The notes: generated by a model from the sequence alone, not told the origin. DNA of 64,000 nucleotides from Deinococcus sp. KSM4-11 (GCF_004801415.1 NZ_SSNX01000009.1:1-64000); one strand, 5' to 3'. Counted from the first letter of the stretch, positions 43,349-53,223 are shown. A program made the numbers and translations.

Positions 43349-44215
43349 ATGACGACCCTTTCCGTGCTGCCCGCCACCACCCACGTCGGCCCGGTCACGC
43401 TGCTCACCCGCGACCTGCCCGGTCTCAGCGCCTTTTACACGCGGTTGCTGAGCCTCACACCCACCACGCAGACCGCGCAGGAGGTCACGCTGGCAGCCCA
43501 GGGCACGCCACTGCTGCACCTGAAAGCCGCGCCGAACCTGCCCGCCGCGTCCGTCAGCCGCCCCGGCCTGTATCACACCGCCTTCCTGCTCCCCACCCGC
43601 GCGGATCTGGGCCGCTGGCTCGCGCACGCCGCTCAGTCCGGCCTACGGATCGGCAGTGGCGACCACCTCGTCAGCGAGGCCTTCTACCTGGACGATCCCG
43701 AAGGCAACGGCATCGAGATCTACGCGGATCGCCCGCGCAGCACCTGGACGTGGGAGAACGGGCAGATCAAGATGGCCACCCTGGCCGTGAACGCCGCCGC
43801 CGTGCTCCAGGCCGCCGGAATCGACATCCAGCACCTCGACCAGGCCCCTCCCTACGCGGGCGCGCCCGCCGGAACCAGCGTCGGCCACATCCACCTGAAA
43901 GTCGGCAGCGCCGCGCAGGCCGCCCGCTGGTACACCCAGGCGCTCGGCCTGGACGTGGTCGCCGATATGGGCAGCGCCGCCTTCCTCTCGTGGGGCGGAT
44001 ATCACCATCACATCGGCCTGAACGAATGGCACTCGGCCGGACAGGGCCGGCCCGCCGCGCCGGCGGCCGGTCTGGGCGGCGTGGACTTCGTCACGGACGA
44101 CCTGAGCGGCCTGCGCGCCCATCTGCGCGACCGGAAGGACGTGCAGGACACCCCGGACGGCCTGATCCTGACCGATCCCTGGGGCAACCGCCTGACCGTG
44201 CGTCAGCAGGCCTGA
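43349..44215 (+). CDS. VOC-family protein with two domains (paralog of 27310-28221)
   Basis: A 288-residue protein with two vicinal-oxygen-chelate halves. Ligand-like residues are His in [10 protein letters not shown], Glu in [11 protein letters not shown], His in GHIHLKVGS and the cluster [10 protein letters not shown]. It shares the whole layout and the [11 protein letters not shown] block with the protein at 27310-28221, so the two are paralogs. The start is fixed by a leaderless promoter six bases upstream. A cytosolic ring-cleaving or detoxifying role is possible, but no substrate is known. Confidence 0.86.
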   Translation: MTTLSVLPATTHVGPVTLLTRDLPGLSAFYTRLLSLTPTTQTAQEVTLAAQGTPLLHLKAAPNLPAASVSRPGLYHTAFLLPTRADLGRWLAHAAQSGLRIGSGDHLVSEAFYLDDPEGNGIEIYADRPRSTWTWENGQIKMATLAVNAAAVLQAAGIDIQHLDQAPPYAGAPAGTSVGHIHLKVGSAAQAARWYTQALGLDVVADMGSAAFLSWGGYHHHIGLNEWHSAGQGRPAAPAAGLGGVDFVTDDLSGLRAHLRDRKDVQDTPDGLILTDPWGNRLTVRQQA

Positions 44216-44224
44216 CGCGCCGGA

Positions 44225-44230
44225 TACGCT
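44225..44230 (+). promoter_or_regulatory. -10 element of the exported 289-residue protein (leaderless)
   Basis: TACGCT ends five bases before the ATG at 44236. No ribosome-binding site is present. Confidence 0.5.
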
Positions 44231-44235
44231 GGGGC

Positions 44236-45105
44236 ATGACGTTCCACGCCCCCGCCGTCCTGCGTTCCGCGCTGGCGTGCCTGAGCCTCGTCGCCACTCC
44301 CCCGGTGGTCGCCCAGGCTGCCGGGCCGCTGAATCCCGTGCTGGTGCGCGCTCCGGGCGGGCAGTCGCCGTACCTGCTGGGCGCGTGGCAGGGAGGCCGC
44401 TGGGTGCCGGCCAGCGCCGGCCTCGCCCATGAGGTGAGGAGCGGGGCCTACCGGCGGCATATGCTCGGGGGCCGGCCCGCCACCGCGCAGGGCGGCCCCG
44501 CCGAGTCCATGGGCGATCCGTGCGCGGACGCGTACCAGGTCCCCCTGACACCGGAGTCCCCGGCCAGCGCCTTCGAGGTGTTCACGACCTCCGCGCAGGT
44601 GCTCCAGCCCCGCCCGGTCACCCTGCTCCCCACCTCGAACACGACCTACCGCGAGATCGTGCGGCAGGAACTCGTGCGGCGCGGCGTCCGGTCACCGGTC
44701 GTGACCATCACCACCCTCCTGCGTACCGACCTCGACGGGAATGGCACGCAGGAGGTCGTCATCGAGGCCAGCCGCTTTCAGGAACGCAGCGGGAACTTTC
44801 CCCCACCGACCGGGCAGCCCGGCGATTACAGCCTGCTGCTGCTGCGCCATGTGGCCGGCGGGAAGGCCGTGACCACCGTGCTCGGCGAGTACGTCGCCCC
44901 GCCCACTCCGTATGACCCGGCCAGCACAGCGCCCATGCCGCTGGCCACCACCTACCGCCTAGCGGGTCTGGCCGACCTGAACGGCGACGGCCGCGTGGAA
45001 CTGATCACCTACGGAGCCTATTACGAGGGCGACAGCTTCGCCGCTCAGGAATGGACGCCCGCAAGCGGCCTGAAGGTACGCCTGGAAACCGGCTGCGGCG
45101 TGTAA
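44236..45105 (+). CDS. Exported protein with Asp-rich calcium-like loops
   Basis: A 289-residue protein with a signal peptide (MTFHAPAVLRSALACLSLVATPPVVAQA, cut near residue 28). Two loops, DLDGNGTQEVVIE and DLNGDGRVELITY, have the DxDGNGxxE calcium-binding form seen in FG-GAP and VCBS repeats. Two Cys lie at about 95 and 287, suiting an exported disulfide. Family not assignable. It overlaps no neighbour. Confidence 0.75.
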   Translation: MTFHAPAVLRSALACLSLVATPPVVAQAAGPLNPVLVRAPGGQSPYLLGAWQGGRWVPASAGLAHEVRSGAYRRHMLGGRPATAQGGPAESMGDPCADAYQVPLTPESPASAFEVFTTSAQVLQPRPVTLLPTSNTTYREIVRQELVRRGVRSPVVTITTLLRTDLDGNGTQEVVIEASRFQERSGNFPPPTGQPGDYSLLLLRHVAGGKAVTTVLGEYVAPPTPYDPASTAPMPLATTYRLAGLADLNGDGRVELITYGAYYEGDSFAAQEWTPASGLKVRLETGCGV

Positions 45106-45265
45106 TAAGGCCACCACCGTCGGCACGCTTGCGCCGGGCAGGGGAATCGCCCGCTGGGAGGTGGATGGCCTGGAACCAGGTGGCTGAATGGTCGCTGTTC
45201 CCGCTTCACTCAAGGGTCGCAACGCACGGAGGCCGCTCTGACCTGTTCACGCGTGGCCCGTGCTC

Positions 45266-45271
45266 TACACT
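45266..45271 (+). promoter_or_regulatory. -10 element of the Rieske gene (leaderless)
   Basis: TACACT ends eight bases before the ATG at 45280. A weak -35 is possible at 45243-45248. Confidence 0.5.
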
Positions 45272-45279
45272 CCTGGGCG

Positions 45280-45606
45280 ATGAGCGAGCAGGTCGAGATC
45301 GAGCGCACCCCCGTGGGACGGGTGGAGGACATGCCCGAAGGCTGGCAGGGCACCGTGGACGTGGCCGGCGTGACCGTCCTGGTCGTGAACTACGAGGGCC
45401 GGTTTTACGCCCTGCGGAACAACTGCACGCACAACGACTACCCGCTGCTGGGCGGCGACATCGCCATGGGCCGGATCACCTGCGAGAAACACGGCGCGAA
45501 ATTCGAACTCGCGACGGGCAAGGCCAAGACCCTGCCCGCCGTGAAGCCTGTGAAGATCTACGCCACTGAGGTTGAGGGCGGCATGGTGTATATCCGGCCC
45601 CTGTGA
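45280..45606 (+). CDS. Rieske [2Fe-2S] ferredoxin-like protein
   Basis: A 108-residue single Rieske domain with [11 protein letters not shown] and CEKHGAKFE, the two Cys-x-His pairs that bind the cluster. It resembles the small Rieske ferredoxins of ring-hydroxylating dioxygenases and the NirD subunit. No signal peptide. It could pass electrons to an oxygenase, but none is adjacent. The ATG at 45280 is preferred over an upstream in-frame start because of the -10 element. Confidence 0.9.
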   Translation: MSEQVEIERTPVGRVEDMPEGWQGTVDVAGVTVLVVNYEGRFYALRNNCTHNDYPLLGGDIAMGRITCEKHGAKFELATGKAKTLPAVKPVKIYATEVEGGMVYIRPL

Positions 45607-45619
45607 CCGGCCCCTCGCT

Positions 45620-46138
45620 TCAGCGCTGGTTCGAGCCGGTTCCGTTCACCTCGTTCTGAAGTTCCGACGGTTCACCTTCCGGTAGGTCGCCGGGCCGCTG
45701 GCTGACGTGCGGGGGGGCCTTGTCGCTCGGCGGGGTGTAATTGGGGTTCGGGTCGATGTCCTCAGCGCGCTCCCGTACAGCCGCGCCGACCGCCGCCGGA
45801 ATGCCCAGACCGGCCGAGGGTGCGACCTCGTCGAGCAGGTCGCCGCCCAGTCCATCGACCGTGTCCGAGCCTGCGAACTCCGGTTCCTGGGCAGCGTGAA
45901 CCATCGCCTCGACATCCCGCGTGGCGAGATGATCGAAGGCTCCGGTCACGGCCTTCGCGCTGGGCAGTTCCACCGGCGTGTACTTTTCCGTGTCGGAAGC
46001 GCCCACGTGATCGTCGCTCGGCGTGGTGGTGTAGGCGTCCTGGTGGGCGTCCTTGGGATCATGCGCCTCGAAGCCGGTCTTCGCGCCGTCGGCGCCGGTC
46101 ACGGGCGGGTTGGTGCGGTCATCGTCGCTGCGGGTCAT
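45620..46138 (-). CDS. Acidic, probably disordered protein, 172 residues
   Basis: A hydrophilic, Asp/Glu/Pro-rich protein starting MTRSDDDRTNPPVTGADGAK and ending EVNGTGSNQR. Only one short helical, hydrophobic patch appears in the middle (ATRDVEAMVHAAQEPEF to AVGAAVRERAED). No Cys, no signal peptide. It resembles stress-linked, desiccation-type disordered proteins in composition only. A GACACT lies five bases before the chosen ATG. A related-looking protein is at 57493-57813. Confidence 0.68.
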   Translation of the reverse strand: MTRSDDDRTNPPVTGADGAKTGFEAHDPKDAHQDAYTTTPSDDHVGASDTEKYTPVELPSAKAVTGAFDHLATRDVEAMVHAAQEPEFAGSDTVDGLGGDLLDEVAPSAGLGIPAAVGAAVRERAEDIDPNPNYTPPSDKAPPHVSQRPGDLPEGEPSELQNEVNGTGSNQR

Positions 46139-46214
46139 GCTCCAGTGTCGGTCATGATGGCGCGGCGCGCATTTCCGTTCCCTTGAGACCCGCCCCAGCA
46201 AGCTCATCCGGGCG

Positions 46215-46871
46215 TCATGTCAGCAGGGCCATGACCTCCGTGTGGCCCTCCTCGCGCGCCAGACTCCCGGCCGTGCGGCCATCCGAGGTGACGGCGCCCG
46301 CAGCGGCCCCGGCGGCGAGCAGGAAGACCACCAGCGCCGCGTTTCCGTTCTGCGCCGCGGCCATCAGGGGTGTGAAGTCGTCCTGCTGCACGGCGTTCAC
46401 CTCCGCCCCCGCCGCGACCAGGAGCCGGGCCAGGGCCTCGTGGTTGCCCGCCACCGCCGAGTGGAGGGGCTGCACGCGCATGGGGTTCCGGCTGACCGCA
46501 TTCACGTCCGCGCCGCGCTCCAGCAGGTGCTGCGCCACCTCCGCCCGCCCGAAGAAGGCCGCGAGGCCCAGCGGCGTGAAGCCGTCAGCGCTGACGGCGC
46601 TCACGAGTCCGGCCTCCCTAGCGGTCAGGGCCTGCACGCGCGCCGCGTCGCCCACAGCCGCCGCCTCGAAGATGTCCAGCGTGGCCCCCTCGTCGATCAA
46701 CACGTGCGCCATGTCGTGTTTGCGGTAGTACGTGGCGAACAGCACCGGCGACACGCCCATGGGGCTCACCGCCCGCAGCAGCGCCGGATCGCCCCGCACC
46801 AGGGCGCGCACCTGCACGCCGTCGTTCGCCTGGATGGCCAGGAACAGTTCCCTCTCCGCGTCGGTGGTCAT
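46215..46871 (-). CDS. Ankyrin-repeat protein
   Basis: A 218-residue protein with about five to six ankyrin repeats (for example GFTPLGLAAFFGRAEVAQHLLERGADVNAVS and QPLHSAVAGNHEALARLLVAAGAEVNAV). Cytosolic, with no signal peptide. Ankyrin repeats mediate protein binding. The ATG at 46871 lies six bases after TAGCAT, a leaderless pattern; an in-frame ATG two codons upstream is the alternative. It is divergent from a GH13 gene. Confidence 0.88.
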   Translation of the reverse strand: MTTDAERELFLAIQANDGVQVRALVRGDPALLRAVSPMGVSPVLFATYYRKHDMAHVLIDEGATLDIFEAAAVGDAARVQALTAREAGLVSAVSADGFTPLGLAAFFGRAEVAQHLLERGADVNAVSRNPMRVQPLHSAVAGNHEALARLLVAAGAEVNAVQQDDFTPLMAAAQNGNAALVVFLLAAGAAAGAVTSDGRTAGSLAREEGHTEVMALLT

Positions 46872-46877
46872 GAACAT

Positions 46878-46883
46878 ATGCTA
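46878..46883 (-). promoter_or_regulatory. -10 element of the ankyrin gene (leaderless)
   Basis: On the minus strand TAGCAT ends six bases before the ATG at 46871. Confidence 0.55.
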
Positions 46884-46930
46884 CGGAACCGCGCGCCGCC
46901 CGCACTGAATGGCCTGCGCAGGTGGCGGGA

Positions 46931-46936
46931 TAGCAT
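46931..46936 (+). promoter_or_regulatory. -10 element of the GH13 glucosidase gene
   Basis: TAGCAT on the plus strand, with transcription starting about 16 nt before the ATG and a strong ribosome-binding site at 46949-46954. No good -35. Confidence 0.45.
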
Positions 46937-46958
46937 TGGGCCATTCACAGGAGGCGCT

Positions 46959-48662
46959 ATGGCGTGGTGGCACAACAGCGTGGTGTACCAGATCTACCCC
47001 CGCAGCTTCATGGACAGCGACGGTGACGGCGTGGGCGACCTGCGCGGCATCACCGGGAAGCTCGATTACCTGCACGCGCTCGGCGTGGACGTGGTCTGGC
47101 TGTGCCCCATCTACCCAAACGGCGGTGTGGACGGCGGCTACGACATCACCGACTACCGCGGGATCGCCACGGAGTTCGGCACGCTGCCCGACTGGCAAGA
47201 GCTGCTGGCCGGAATGCACGCGCGTGGGATGCGCCTGGTGATGGATCTGGTCGTGAACCACACCTCGGATCAGCACCCGTGGTTCCTGGAGTCGCGCCGC
47301 TCGAAGGACAATCCGTACCGCGACTACTACCTGTGGCAGCCCGGCAGGGACGGGGGGCCGCCCAGCAACTGGGGCTCGCACTTCGGCGGCAGTGCGTGGC
47401 AGCTCGACCCTGCCACGGACGAGTACTACCTGCATCTCTTCGCCACCGAGCAGCCCGATCTGAACTGGGAGAATCCCCGCGTGCGGCGCGAGGTGTACGA
47501 CCTGATGACCTTCTGGCTGGAGTTGGGCATCGACGGCTTCCGGATGGACACCATCAACATGCTCAGCAAGGTGCCGGGCTTCCCGGACACCGCGCCCGGC
47601 GCGGATTACGCGTACCCGCTGGCCGAGGAGCACTTCCTGAACGGCCCTCAACTCCTGGCCTACCTGCGCGAGATGAAGGCCGAGGTGCTGTCGAAGTACG
47701 ATGTGATGACCGTGGGCGAGACGCCGGGCGTCGATCCTGACGGCGCGGCCGTGCTGACCGATCCGCAGACCGGGCCGCTGAGCATGATCTTCCAGTTCGA
47801 CCACATGGCGCTGGACAAGGACACGGCCAGCGCCCGCCCCCGCTGGACGACCGTGCCTTACAGCGTGCCCGAGCTGAAGAAGGTGCTGGGCCGCTGGCAG
47901 ACCCAGCTGCACGGACGCGGCTGGAACAGCCTGTACCTCTCGAACCATGACGTGCCCCGCATCGTCTCCCGATATGGCGACGAAGGCATTCATCGCGTGG
48001 CGTCCGCGAAACTGCTCGCCACGCTGCTGTTCACCCTGCAGGGCACTCCGTACGTGTACCAGGGCGACGAACTCGGCATGCCCAACGCGAAGTTCACGAG
48101 CATCGACGACTACCGCGACGTGGATACCCTGAACCTCTACCGCGAGGACGTGACCGAGGGCGGCCGCGACCCGGAGGGCGTGCTGGCCATGATCTACAAC
48201 AAGGGCCGCGACAACGCCCGCACCCCCATGCCCTGGACCGCCGGCGTGAACGCGGGCTTCACGACCGGCACCCCCTGGATTCCGCTGAACCCCACGTACC
48301 CGCAGATCAACGTGGAGGCTGTCCTGGCCGATCCGGAGTCGGTGTACTGGTACTACCGCGACCTGATCCGCCTGCGCCGCGAGCACCCGGCCATCGTGGA
48401 GGGCCGCTACGACGACCTGCGCCCCGAGCACGAGACGCTCTACGCCTACCTGCGCACGCACGCGCAGGAGCAACTGCTAATCCTGCTGAATTTCGGCGGT
48501 CAGGCGCTGGATCTGGATGGCGTGTTCGAGCTGCCCGCGAACGCGGAACTGCTGATCGGCAACGCCGCTTCGTCCGGTGAGGTGCCGCCCGCCACCCTCC
48601 AGCCGTGGGAAGCGCGCGTGTACCTCACGCGAAGTGTGGCCGAGACGGGCACGCCCGGCTGA
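46959..48662 (+). CDS. GH13 alpha-glucosidase (oligo-1,6-glucosidase type)
   Basis: A 567-residue retaining glycosidase. GH13 motifs: [14 protein letters not shown], the nucleophile Asp in [13 protein letters not shown], the acid Glu in VGETPGVD and the Asp in [37 protein letters not shown] is the usual start of the alpha-glucosidase subgroup. It should split alpha-1,4 or alpha-1,6 glucosides such as isomaltose. AGGAGG precedes the ATG. With treS at 32.7 kb, it points to active maltose/trehalose metabolism, though the genes are not adjacent. Confidence 0.92.
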   Translation: MAWWHNSVVYQIYPRSFMDSDGDGVGDLRGITGKLDYLHALGVDVVWLCPIYPNGGVDGGYDITDYRGIATEFGTLPDWQELLAGMHARGMRLVMDLVVNHTSDQHPWFLESRRSKDNPYRDYYLWQPGRDGGPPSNWGSHFGGSAWQLDPATDEYYLHLFATEQPDLNWENPRVRREVYDLMTFWLELGIDGFRMDTINMLSKVPGFPDTAPGADYAYPLAEEHFLNGPQLLAYLREMKAEVLSKYDVMTVGETPGVDPDGAAVLTDPQTGPLSMIFQFDHMALDKDTASARPRWTTVPYSVPELKKVLGRWQTQLHGRGWNSLYLSNHDVPRIVSRYGDEGIHRVASAKLLATLLFTLQGTPYVYQGDELGMPNAKFTSIDDYRDVDTLNLYREDVTEGGRDPEGVLAMIYNKGRDNARTPMPWTAGVNAGFTTGTPWIPLNPTYPQINVEAVLADPESVYWYYRDLIRLRREHPAIVEGRYDDLRPEHETLYAYLRTHAQEQLLILLNFGGQALDLDGVFELPANAELLIGNAASSGEVPPATLQPWEARVYLTRSVAETGTPG

Positions 48663-48665
48663 CGC

Positions 48666-49838
48666 TCAGCTTCGGGCCCGCACGACCATGGCGATGCCCA
48701 TGCCGCCGCCGATGCACAGGCTGGCCACGCCGGTCTCCTTCCCCGTCCGGCGCAGCGCGTGAATCAACGTGACGAGCACGCGCGCGCCCGACGCCCCGAT
48801 GGGGTGGCCCAGGGCGACCGCGCCTCCGGTGACGTTCACGCGCGCGGGATCGGCCTTCAGGTCGCGAATCACGGCCAGCGACTGGGCGGCAAAGGCCTCG
48901 TTCAGCTCGAACAGATCGACGTCCGCCACGCCCATTCCGGCGCGTTCCAGGGCGATGGGCACGGCCCTGGCAGGCCCGATGCCCATGATCGCCGGATCGA
49001 CCCCGATGGCCGCGTAACTGGCGATCTCGGCCAGCACCGGCAGGCCGTGCGCCCGCGCGTACTCGGGCGTGGCGACCAGCAGCATGGCCGCGCCGTCGTT
49101 CAGGCCGCTGGCGTTCCCGGCGGTCACCGTGCCGCCCGGCTTGAACGCGGGCTTCAGCTTGGCCAGGGCCTCCAGGGACGTCGCGCGTGGATACTCGTCG
49201 GTGTCGACCACCGTCGGCCCCTTGCGGCCCGGCACGTCCACGCTCACGAGTTCATCCGCGAAGAATCCCCCTGCGAGCGCGGCCGCCGCCCGCTGCTGGC
49301 TCTCCAGCGCGAAGGCGTCCTGCTCCTCGCGCGTGATGCCCCACTGCGCCGCGATGTTCTCCGCCGTGAGGCCCATGTGGTACCCGCCGAACACGTCCGT
49401 CAGCCCCTCGGACAGGATCGAGTCGAGCGCCTCCGCGTGTCCCAGGCGGTAGCCCTCGCGGGCGCGCGGCAGCAGGTACGGAGCGCGGCTCATGCTCTCC
49501 GTGCCGCCCGCGAGATACAGCTGTCCATCCCCGGCCCGGATGGCCTGCACGGCGCTGATCACGGCCTGGAGTCCGCTGCCGCACACGCGGTTCACCGTCA
49601 GGCCCGGCACCTCCTGCGGCAGGCCCGCGCCGATGCCGACCTGACGGCCCACGTTCATGCCCTGCCCCGCCTGGAGGACGTTCCCCACGACCACGTCGGC
49701 CACGTCGACGCCATTCACGCCGTCCAGCACGGCCCTTGCGGCGCTCACGCCGAGCTGTACTGCCGACACGTCCTTCAGACCGCCCATGAAGCTCCCGATC
49801 GGCGTGCGCTTCGCCGCCACGATCACCAGATTGTCCAT
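48666..49838 (-). CDS. Thiolase (acetyl-CoA C-acetyltransferase)
   Basis: A 390-residue thiolase. The acyl-accepting Cys is residue 86 in [12 protein letters not shown], the His is in [12 protein letters not shown] and the second Cys in [11 protein letters not shown]. It either condenses two acetyl-CoA or cleaves acetoacetyl-CoA. Biosynthetic and degradative forms are not separable here. It is a separate unit with a leaderless start, convergent with the GH13 gene. An enoyl-CoA hydratase gene at 55571 could act with it. Confidence 0.94.
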   Translation of the reverse strand: MDNLVIVAAKRTPIGSFMGGLKDVSAVQLGVSAARAVLDGVNGVDVADVVVGNVLQAGQGMNVGRQVGIGAGLPQEVPGLTVNRVCGSGLQAVISAVQAIRAGDGQLYLAGGTESMSRAPYLLPRAREGYRLGHAEALDSILSEGLTDVFGGYHMGLTAENIAAQWGITREEQDAFALESQQRAAAALAGGFFADELVSVDVPGRKGPTVVDTDEYPRATSLEALAKLKPAFKPGGTVTAGNASGLNDGAAMLLVATPEYARAHGLPVLAEIASYAAIGVDPAIMGIGPARAVPIALERAGMGVADVDLFELNEAFAAQSLAVIRDLKADPARVNVTGGAVALGHPIGASGARVLVTLIHALRRTGKETGVASLCIGGGMGIAMVVRARS

Positions 49839-49844
49839 GCGTGA

Positions 49845-49850
49845 AGTGTA
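49845..49850 (-). promoter_or_regulatory. -10 element of the thiolase gene (leaderless)
   Basis: On the minus strand TACACT ends six bases before the ATG at 49838. Confidence 0.65.
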
Positions 49851-49991
49851 ACGGCGGAGCGTGACGGGACGGAGACCCGCTGCGCAGCAGGATCGCCGGA
49901 GCTGGGCAGGCGTTCACGCGGCCGTAATGCCGCCGTAATGGTACGGGGAGACAGTCAGGGCACAGACGGAGTTCCACCAGGAGGAACGCAC

Positions 49992-50570
49992 ATGACGACC
50001 AGCACCGACCGAGTCCGCACCGATCACCTCGTTCACACCGTGCACGAACCGCAGCTGTCCCGCACCCTGTTTGCCGACACGCGCCTGTCGCCCCTGTGGG
50101 CCCTGCTGCGCGTGTACGTCGGCTACGAGTGGCTGTCGGCGGGCATCGAGAAGGCCGGGAGTCCGGTCTGGGTGGGCGCGCAGGCCGGCACTGCCGTGGG
50201 CGGGTTCCTGAAGGGCGCCCTGGCGAAAACCGGAGGGGATCACCCGAGCGTACAGGGCTGGTACGCGTGGTTCATCGAGCACGTCGCGCTGCCCAACGCC
50301 GCGCTGTTCTCGTACCTGGTGACCTTCGGGGAGATCGCCGTGGGGATCGCCCTGATCCTGGGCCTGTTCACCGGGATCGCCGCGTTCTTCGGCGGTCTGA
50401 TGAACGCCAATTACCTGCTGGCCGGCACCGTGAGCACCAATCCGCTGCTGTTCATCCTGGCGACGTGGTTGGTGCTGGGCTGGCGCGTGGCAGGGTGGTT
50501 GGGAGTGGATCGCTGGCTGCTTCCCAGACTCGGGGTGACGAGTTCCAGCACGGTCGTGAAGTCAGGCTGA
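49992..50570 (+). CDS. DoxX/DoxD-like membrane protein
   Basis: A 192-residue protein with about four transmembrane helices (LLRVYVGYEWLSAG near 40, then 105-125, 128-150, 155-172). GYEWLSAGIEKAGSPVW and GEIAVGIALILGLFTGIAAFFGG are typical of the DoxX family, whose archaeal DoxD member is a thiosulfate:quinone oxidoreductase subunit. Its role here is unknown. AGGAGGA precedes the ATG. Confidence 0.85.
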   Translation: MTTSTDRVRTDHLVHTVHEPQLSRTLFADTRLSPLWALLRVYVGYEWLSAGIEKAGSPVWVGAQAGTAVGGFLKGALAKTGGDHPSVQGWYAWFIEHVALPNAALFSYLVTFGEIAVGIALILGLFTGIAAFFGGLMNANYLLAGTVSTNPLLFILATWLVLGWRVAGWLGVDRWLLPRLGVTSSSTVVKSG

Positions 50571-50581
50571 CCACTTGAACC

Positions 50582-50621
50582 GAACGGACGCCGCTCCAGC
50601 AGTGTGGAGCGGCGTCCGTTC
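50582..50621. terminator. Bidirectional terminator between doxX-like gene and recJ
   Basis: A perfect 17-bp stem (GAACGGACGCCGCTCCA / TGGAGCGGCGTCCGTTC) with loop GCAGTG between two convergent genes. No long T-run on either side. Confidence 0.75.
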
Positions 50622-50647
50622 CGTCCTGGGTGGGGGGCCTTTGGCGT

Positions 50648-52774
50648 TCAGTCGCCGGTCACGGCCACCAGCTCGGGTTCCGGTCGGGAGGCGGGCGCGG
50701 GCAGACCCAGCATGGCGTACACGCTGGCGCCGAAGCTGGCGTCGTCGAGCACCCTGTGGTGGTGCGCCCACTGCCAGCGGCGGTAGGCGTCGGCCGCCAG
50801 CTGCATGTGGTGGTCGTCCAGCGTGGCGTCGGCCAGCGGGTTGGGGGGCGGCGCGGTCAGGTGGTGGCGGGTCAGGGCGCCCTCCAGTTCCGCGAGGGTC
50901 TTGGGGCCGAACGCGAAGGCCACGCGGCCCTGTGTCAGCCAGCGGCGCAGGTCGTCCTCGCCGGGCAGGGCGTACAGGATCAGTTCCCCGCCTGGGTGGG
51001 GGTCGCCGGGGGCGGCCAGGGTCAGGCCGGGCACGTTGTCCTGCAGGTACGCGGCGACCGGGCCCAGCGCGTAGGCGCTCGCGCCGGCGGTCAGGTGGTG
51101 CATGGCCTCTCTGGGGTTCAGGCGGGGCACGTCGGGGCCGTCCGTGGGGCCGTCCAGGCGGATCGTGGCCGGGGGCCGCAGCGCCTGGGCATGCAATTCC
51201 AGGCGGGTCTGCCCGCGCCACTCGCTGCTCACGAGGTGGGTGGCGAGGTCGCGTTCGCCGGGCGTGGCGGCCGTCTCGCTGTACTTCATGCCACGCAGCG
51301 GGCCGACCTTGAACTGAAGGGTGTCGCCGCGTTTGCCGACCAGCCGCGTGTCGGTCAGCCCGTCACGGATGTGCCACAGCGGGGGCGCGTGCCCCTCCCC
51401 GAAGGGTTCGAAGGCGGCGGTCTCGGTCACGAGATCGAGGGTGGCGCCCAGCACCGGCAGGGCCGCGTCCAGCCGTACCCGTGGGGCCGGGGTGGGGAAC
51501 TGCCGGGCGTAGGTGTGAATCCGGTCGCGGAAGGCGTCCAGGTTCTCGTCGGCAATGGCGAAACCGGCCGCGCCGGGGTGCCCACCGTAGCGTTTCAGGA
51601 GGTCGCGGCTGTACTCCAGGCCGCCGTGCGCGCTGATGCCGGGGGTGCTGCGGACGCTGCCCTTGCCCTGCGCGATGATGAACACCGGCTTGTGGTACGT
51701 CTCCAGCAGCTTGCTCGCCACGATCCCCATCACGCCCGCGTGCCAGTCGGGGTGCGTGACGACCAGGGCAGGTTCGCTGGGATCGGCCAGGCCGAGCGCC
51801 TGCTGGAACATGTCGTCCTGGAGTTTCCGGCGTTCCAGGTTGCGGGTCTCCAGATACGCCGCGAGCCGCCCGGCCTCGTGCGCGCTGGGCGTGGTCAGCA
51901 GCGTCAGGGCGATGTCGGCCTCGCCCAGCCGCCCGGCGGCATTGATGCGTGGCGCGAGGATGAAGGCCACGTCCCGCGCGTTCGGGCGCTTCACGCGCCC
52001 GCCGTCCATCAGGGCCCGCAGGCCCGGCAGCTCCGTGGTCGTCAGGGCGTCCAGCCCGGCGCGCACCAGGGCGCGGTTCTCGCCGATCAGCGGGGCCACG
52101 TCGGCCACGGTGCCCAGGGTCGCCAGGGCACTCAGGGCGCGCGGTTCGGGCAGGCCGAGTTCCTCGTGCACGGCCCACAGCAGGTGGTACGCCACGCCCG
52201 CCCCGGTCAGGTTGTGCAGGTCGGGATCGAAGCTGTCGGTCAGGTGCGGGTGCACGACCAGGGCCGCCGGGAAGTCTGGGCCGGGCGCGTGGTGATCCGT
52301 GACGATCACTTCCACACCGCGCGCGACCAGGGCGGCGACCTCCTCCACGTTCGTGACGCCACAGTCCACGGTCACGAACAGGTCGCTGGCGGCGGCATGT
52401 TCCTCGACTCTGTCCGGATGGACGCCGTAGCCCTCGTTCAGACGGTGTGGAATGAAGCCGTGCACGTTGGCGTTCAGGGCGCGCAGGCCCAGCACCAGCA
52501 CGGCGGTGGCGCTCACGCCGTCGGCGTCGTAGTCCCCGTGGATCCGGAGGCGTTTGCCGGCCCGGATGGCCGTCACCAGCCGCCGGGCCGCCTCGCGCAG
52601 CGCCGGGTTGGGCGTGAGCGTCAGAGGCGGGTCGAGTAGCGCCGGGGTCAGGTGCCGGCCCGACAGCACCTGCGCCACGGGCGGCGAGACCCGCCACGCG
52701 CGCATGGTGTCCAGCAGCGCCTCCCGGCTGGCCGGGGGTGCGAGCAGCCAGGTGGTGTCCGGGCGGATGGTCAC
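50648..52774 (-). CDS. recJ: Single-strand-specific 5'-3' exonuclease RecJ
   Basis: Resects 5' ends in RecFOR recombination; Deinococcus lacks RecBCD, so RecJ is central to its repair. The 708 residues contain the DHH-family motifs HGDYDADGVSATA near 79-91, VTVDCG, VTDHHAPG, ALATLGTVADV, and DHHA1 features KYRGGHPGAAGF-like (LLKRYGGHPGAAGF). A C-terminal extension beyond 560 residues matches Deinococcus RecJ. The start is GTG at 52774, overlapping the upstream stop (GTGA), so it is translationally coupled to a LapA-like gene. Confidence 0.95.
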   Translation of the reverse strand: MTIRPDTTWLLAPPASREALLDTMRAWRVSPPVAQVLSGRHLTPALLDPPLTLTPNPALREAARRLVTAIRAGKRLRIHGDYDADGVSATAVLVLGLRALNANVHGFIPHRLNEGYGVHPDRVEEHAAASDLFVTVDCGVTNVEEVAALVARGVEVIVTDHHAPGPDFPAALVVHPHLTDSFDPDLHNLTGAGVAYHLLWAVHEELGLPEPRALSALATLGTVADVAPLIGENRALVRAGLDALTTTELPGLRALMDGGRVKRPNARDVAFILAPRINAAGRLGEADIALTLLTTPSAHEAGRLAAYLETRNLERRKLQDDMFQQALGLADPSEPALVVTHPDWHAGVMGIVASKLLETYHKPVFIIAQGKGSVRSTPGISAHGGLEYSRDLLKRYGGHPGAAGFAIADENLDAFRDRIHTYARQFPTPAPRVRLDAALPVLGATLDLVTETAAFEPFGEGHAPPLWHIRDGLTDTRLVGKRGDTLQFKVGPLRGMKYSETAATPGERDLATHLVSSEWRGQTRLELHAQALRPPATIRLDGPTDGPDVPRLNPREAMHHLTAGASAYALGPVAAYLQDNVPGLTLAAPGDPHPGGELILYALPGEDDLRRWLTQGRVAFAFGPKTLAELEGALTRHHLTAPPPNPLADATLDDHHMQLAADAYRRWQWAHHHRVLDDASFGASVYAMLGLPAPASRPEPELVAVTGD

Positions 52775-53139
52775 GGGGTCTCCGCCGGGGCCACGGACGG
52801 GAGCGCTTCGTTGGTCACGGTCGGCGGGCTGGCGGGGGGCAGCGCTCCCAGCCGGGCCTGCAGGGTGGCGGTCAGGCGCTGCTCGACCCGCTCGCGTTCA
52901 CGGCCCTCGCGGCGGCGGCGCAGGCGTTCGCGCCACACGGGCGGCAGCAGCAGCAGCGAGGCGTACGCGGCCCCCATCAGCAGGAACAGCGTGACGGCCA
53001 TTCCGACCGAGAGGGTCAGTTCCCCCCCGCCCAGCGGCAGGGGCAGGCGCACGGTCGCCGGATTCTCCAGCGTGACCAGCAGCAGGTACGCCGCGAGGCC
53101 CAGCAGCAGCAGCACCTGCACGAACGAAACGAGCCGCAT
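52771..53139 (-). CDS. LapA-domain membrane protein
   Basis: A 122-residue protein with two helices (about 5-24 and 43-66) and a basic cytosolic tail containing WRERLRRRREGRERERVEQR. The layout fits the LapA (DUF1049) family, linked to envelope biogenesis. The start has TAGACT six bases upstream (leaderless). Its stop overlaps the recJ start, so the two form an operon. Why a membrane protein is paired with recJ is unexplained. Confidence 0.8.
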   Translation of the reverse strand: MRLVSFVQVLLLLGLAAYLLLVTLENPATVRLPLPLGGGELTLSVGMAVTLFLLMGAAYASLLLLPPVWRERLRRRREGRERERVEQRLTATLQARLGALPPASPPTVTNEALPSVAPAETP

Positions 53140-53145
53140 GGAGGC

Positions 53146-53151
53146 AGTCTA
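53146..53151 (-). promoter_or_regulatory. -10 element of the LapA-like/recJ operon (leaderless)
   Basis: On the minus strand TAGACT ends six bases before the ATG at 53139. Confidence 0.6.
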
Positions 53152-53178
53152 GCGCCGCGTGGTGGGCCGGAACAGCAA

Positions 53179-53210
53179 AAGGCCGCTCCCCGTATGCGGG
53201 GAGCGGCCTT
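53179..53210 (-). terminator. Terminator of the collagen-like SLH gene
   Basis: A perfect 14-bp stem (AAGGCCGCTCCCCG / CGGGGAGCGGCCTT) with loop TATG is followed by TTTTGCT on the minus strand. It lies just after the stop at 53224. Confidence 0.85.
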
Positions 53211-53223
53211 CAGGCGTGCTGGT

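Noticed and set aside
46881..48473. Long minus-strand open frame opposite the GH13 glucosidase gene
   Set aside because: Antisense shadow of a strongly supported gene, with biased His/Val/Arg composition and no motif.
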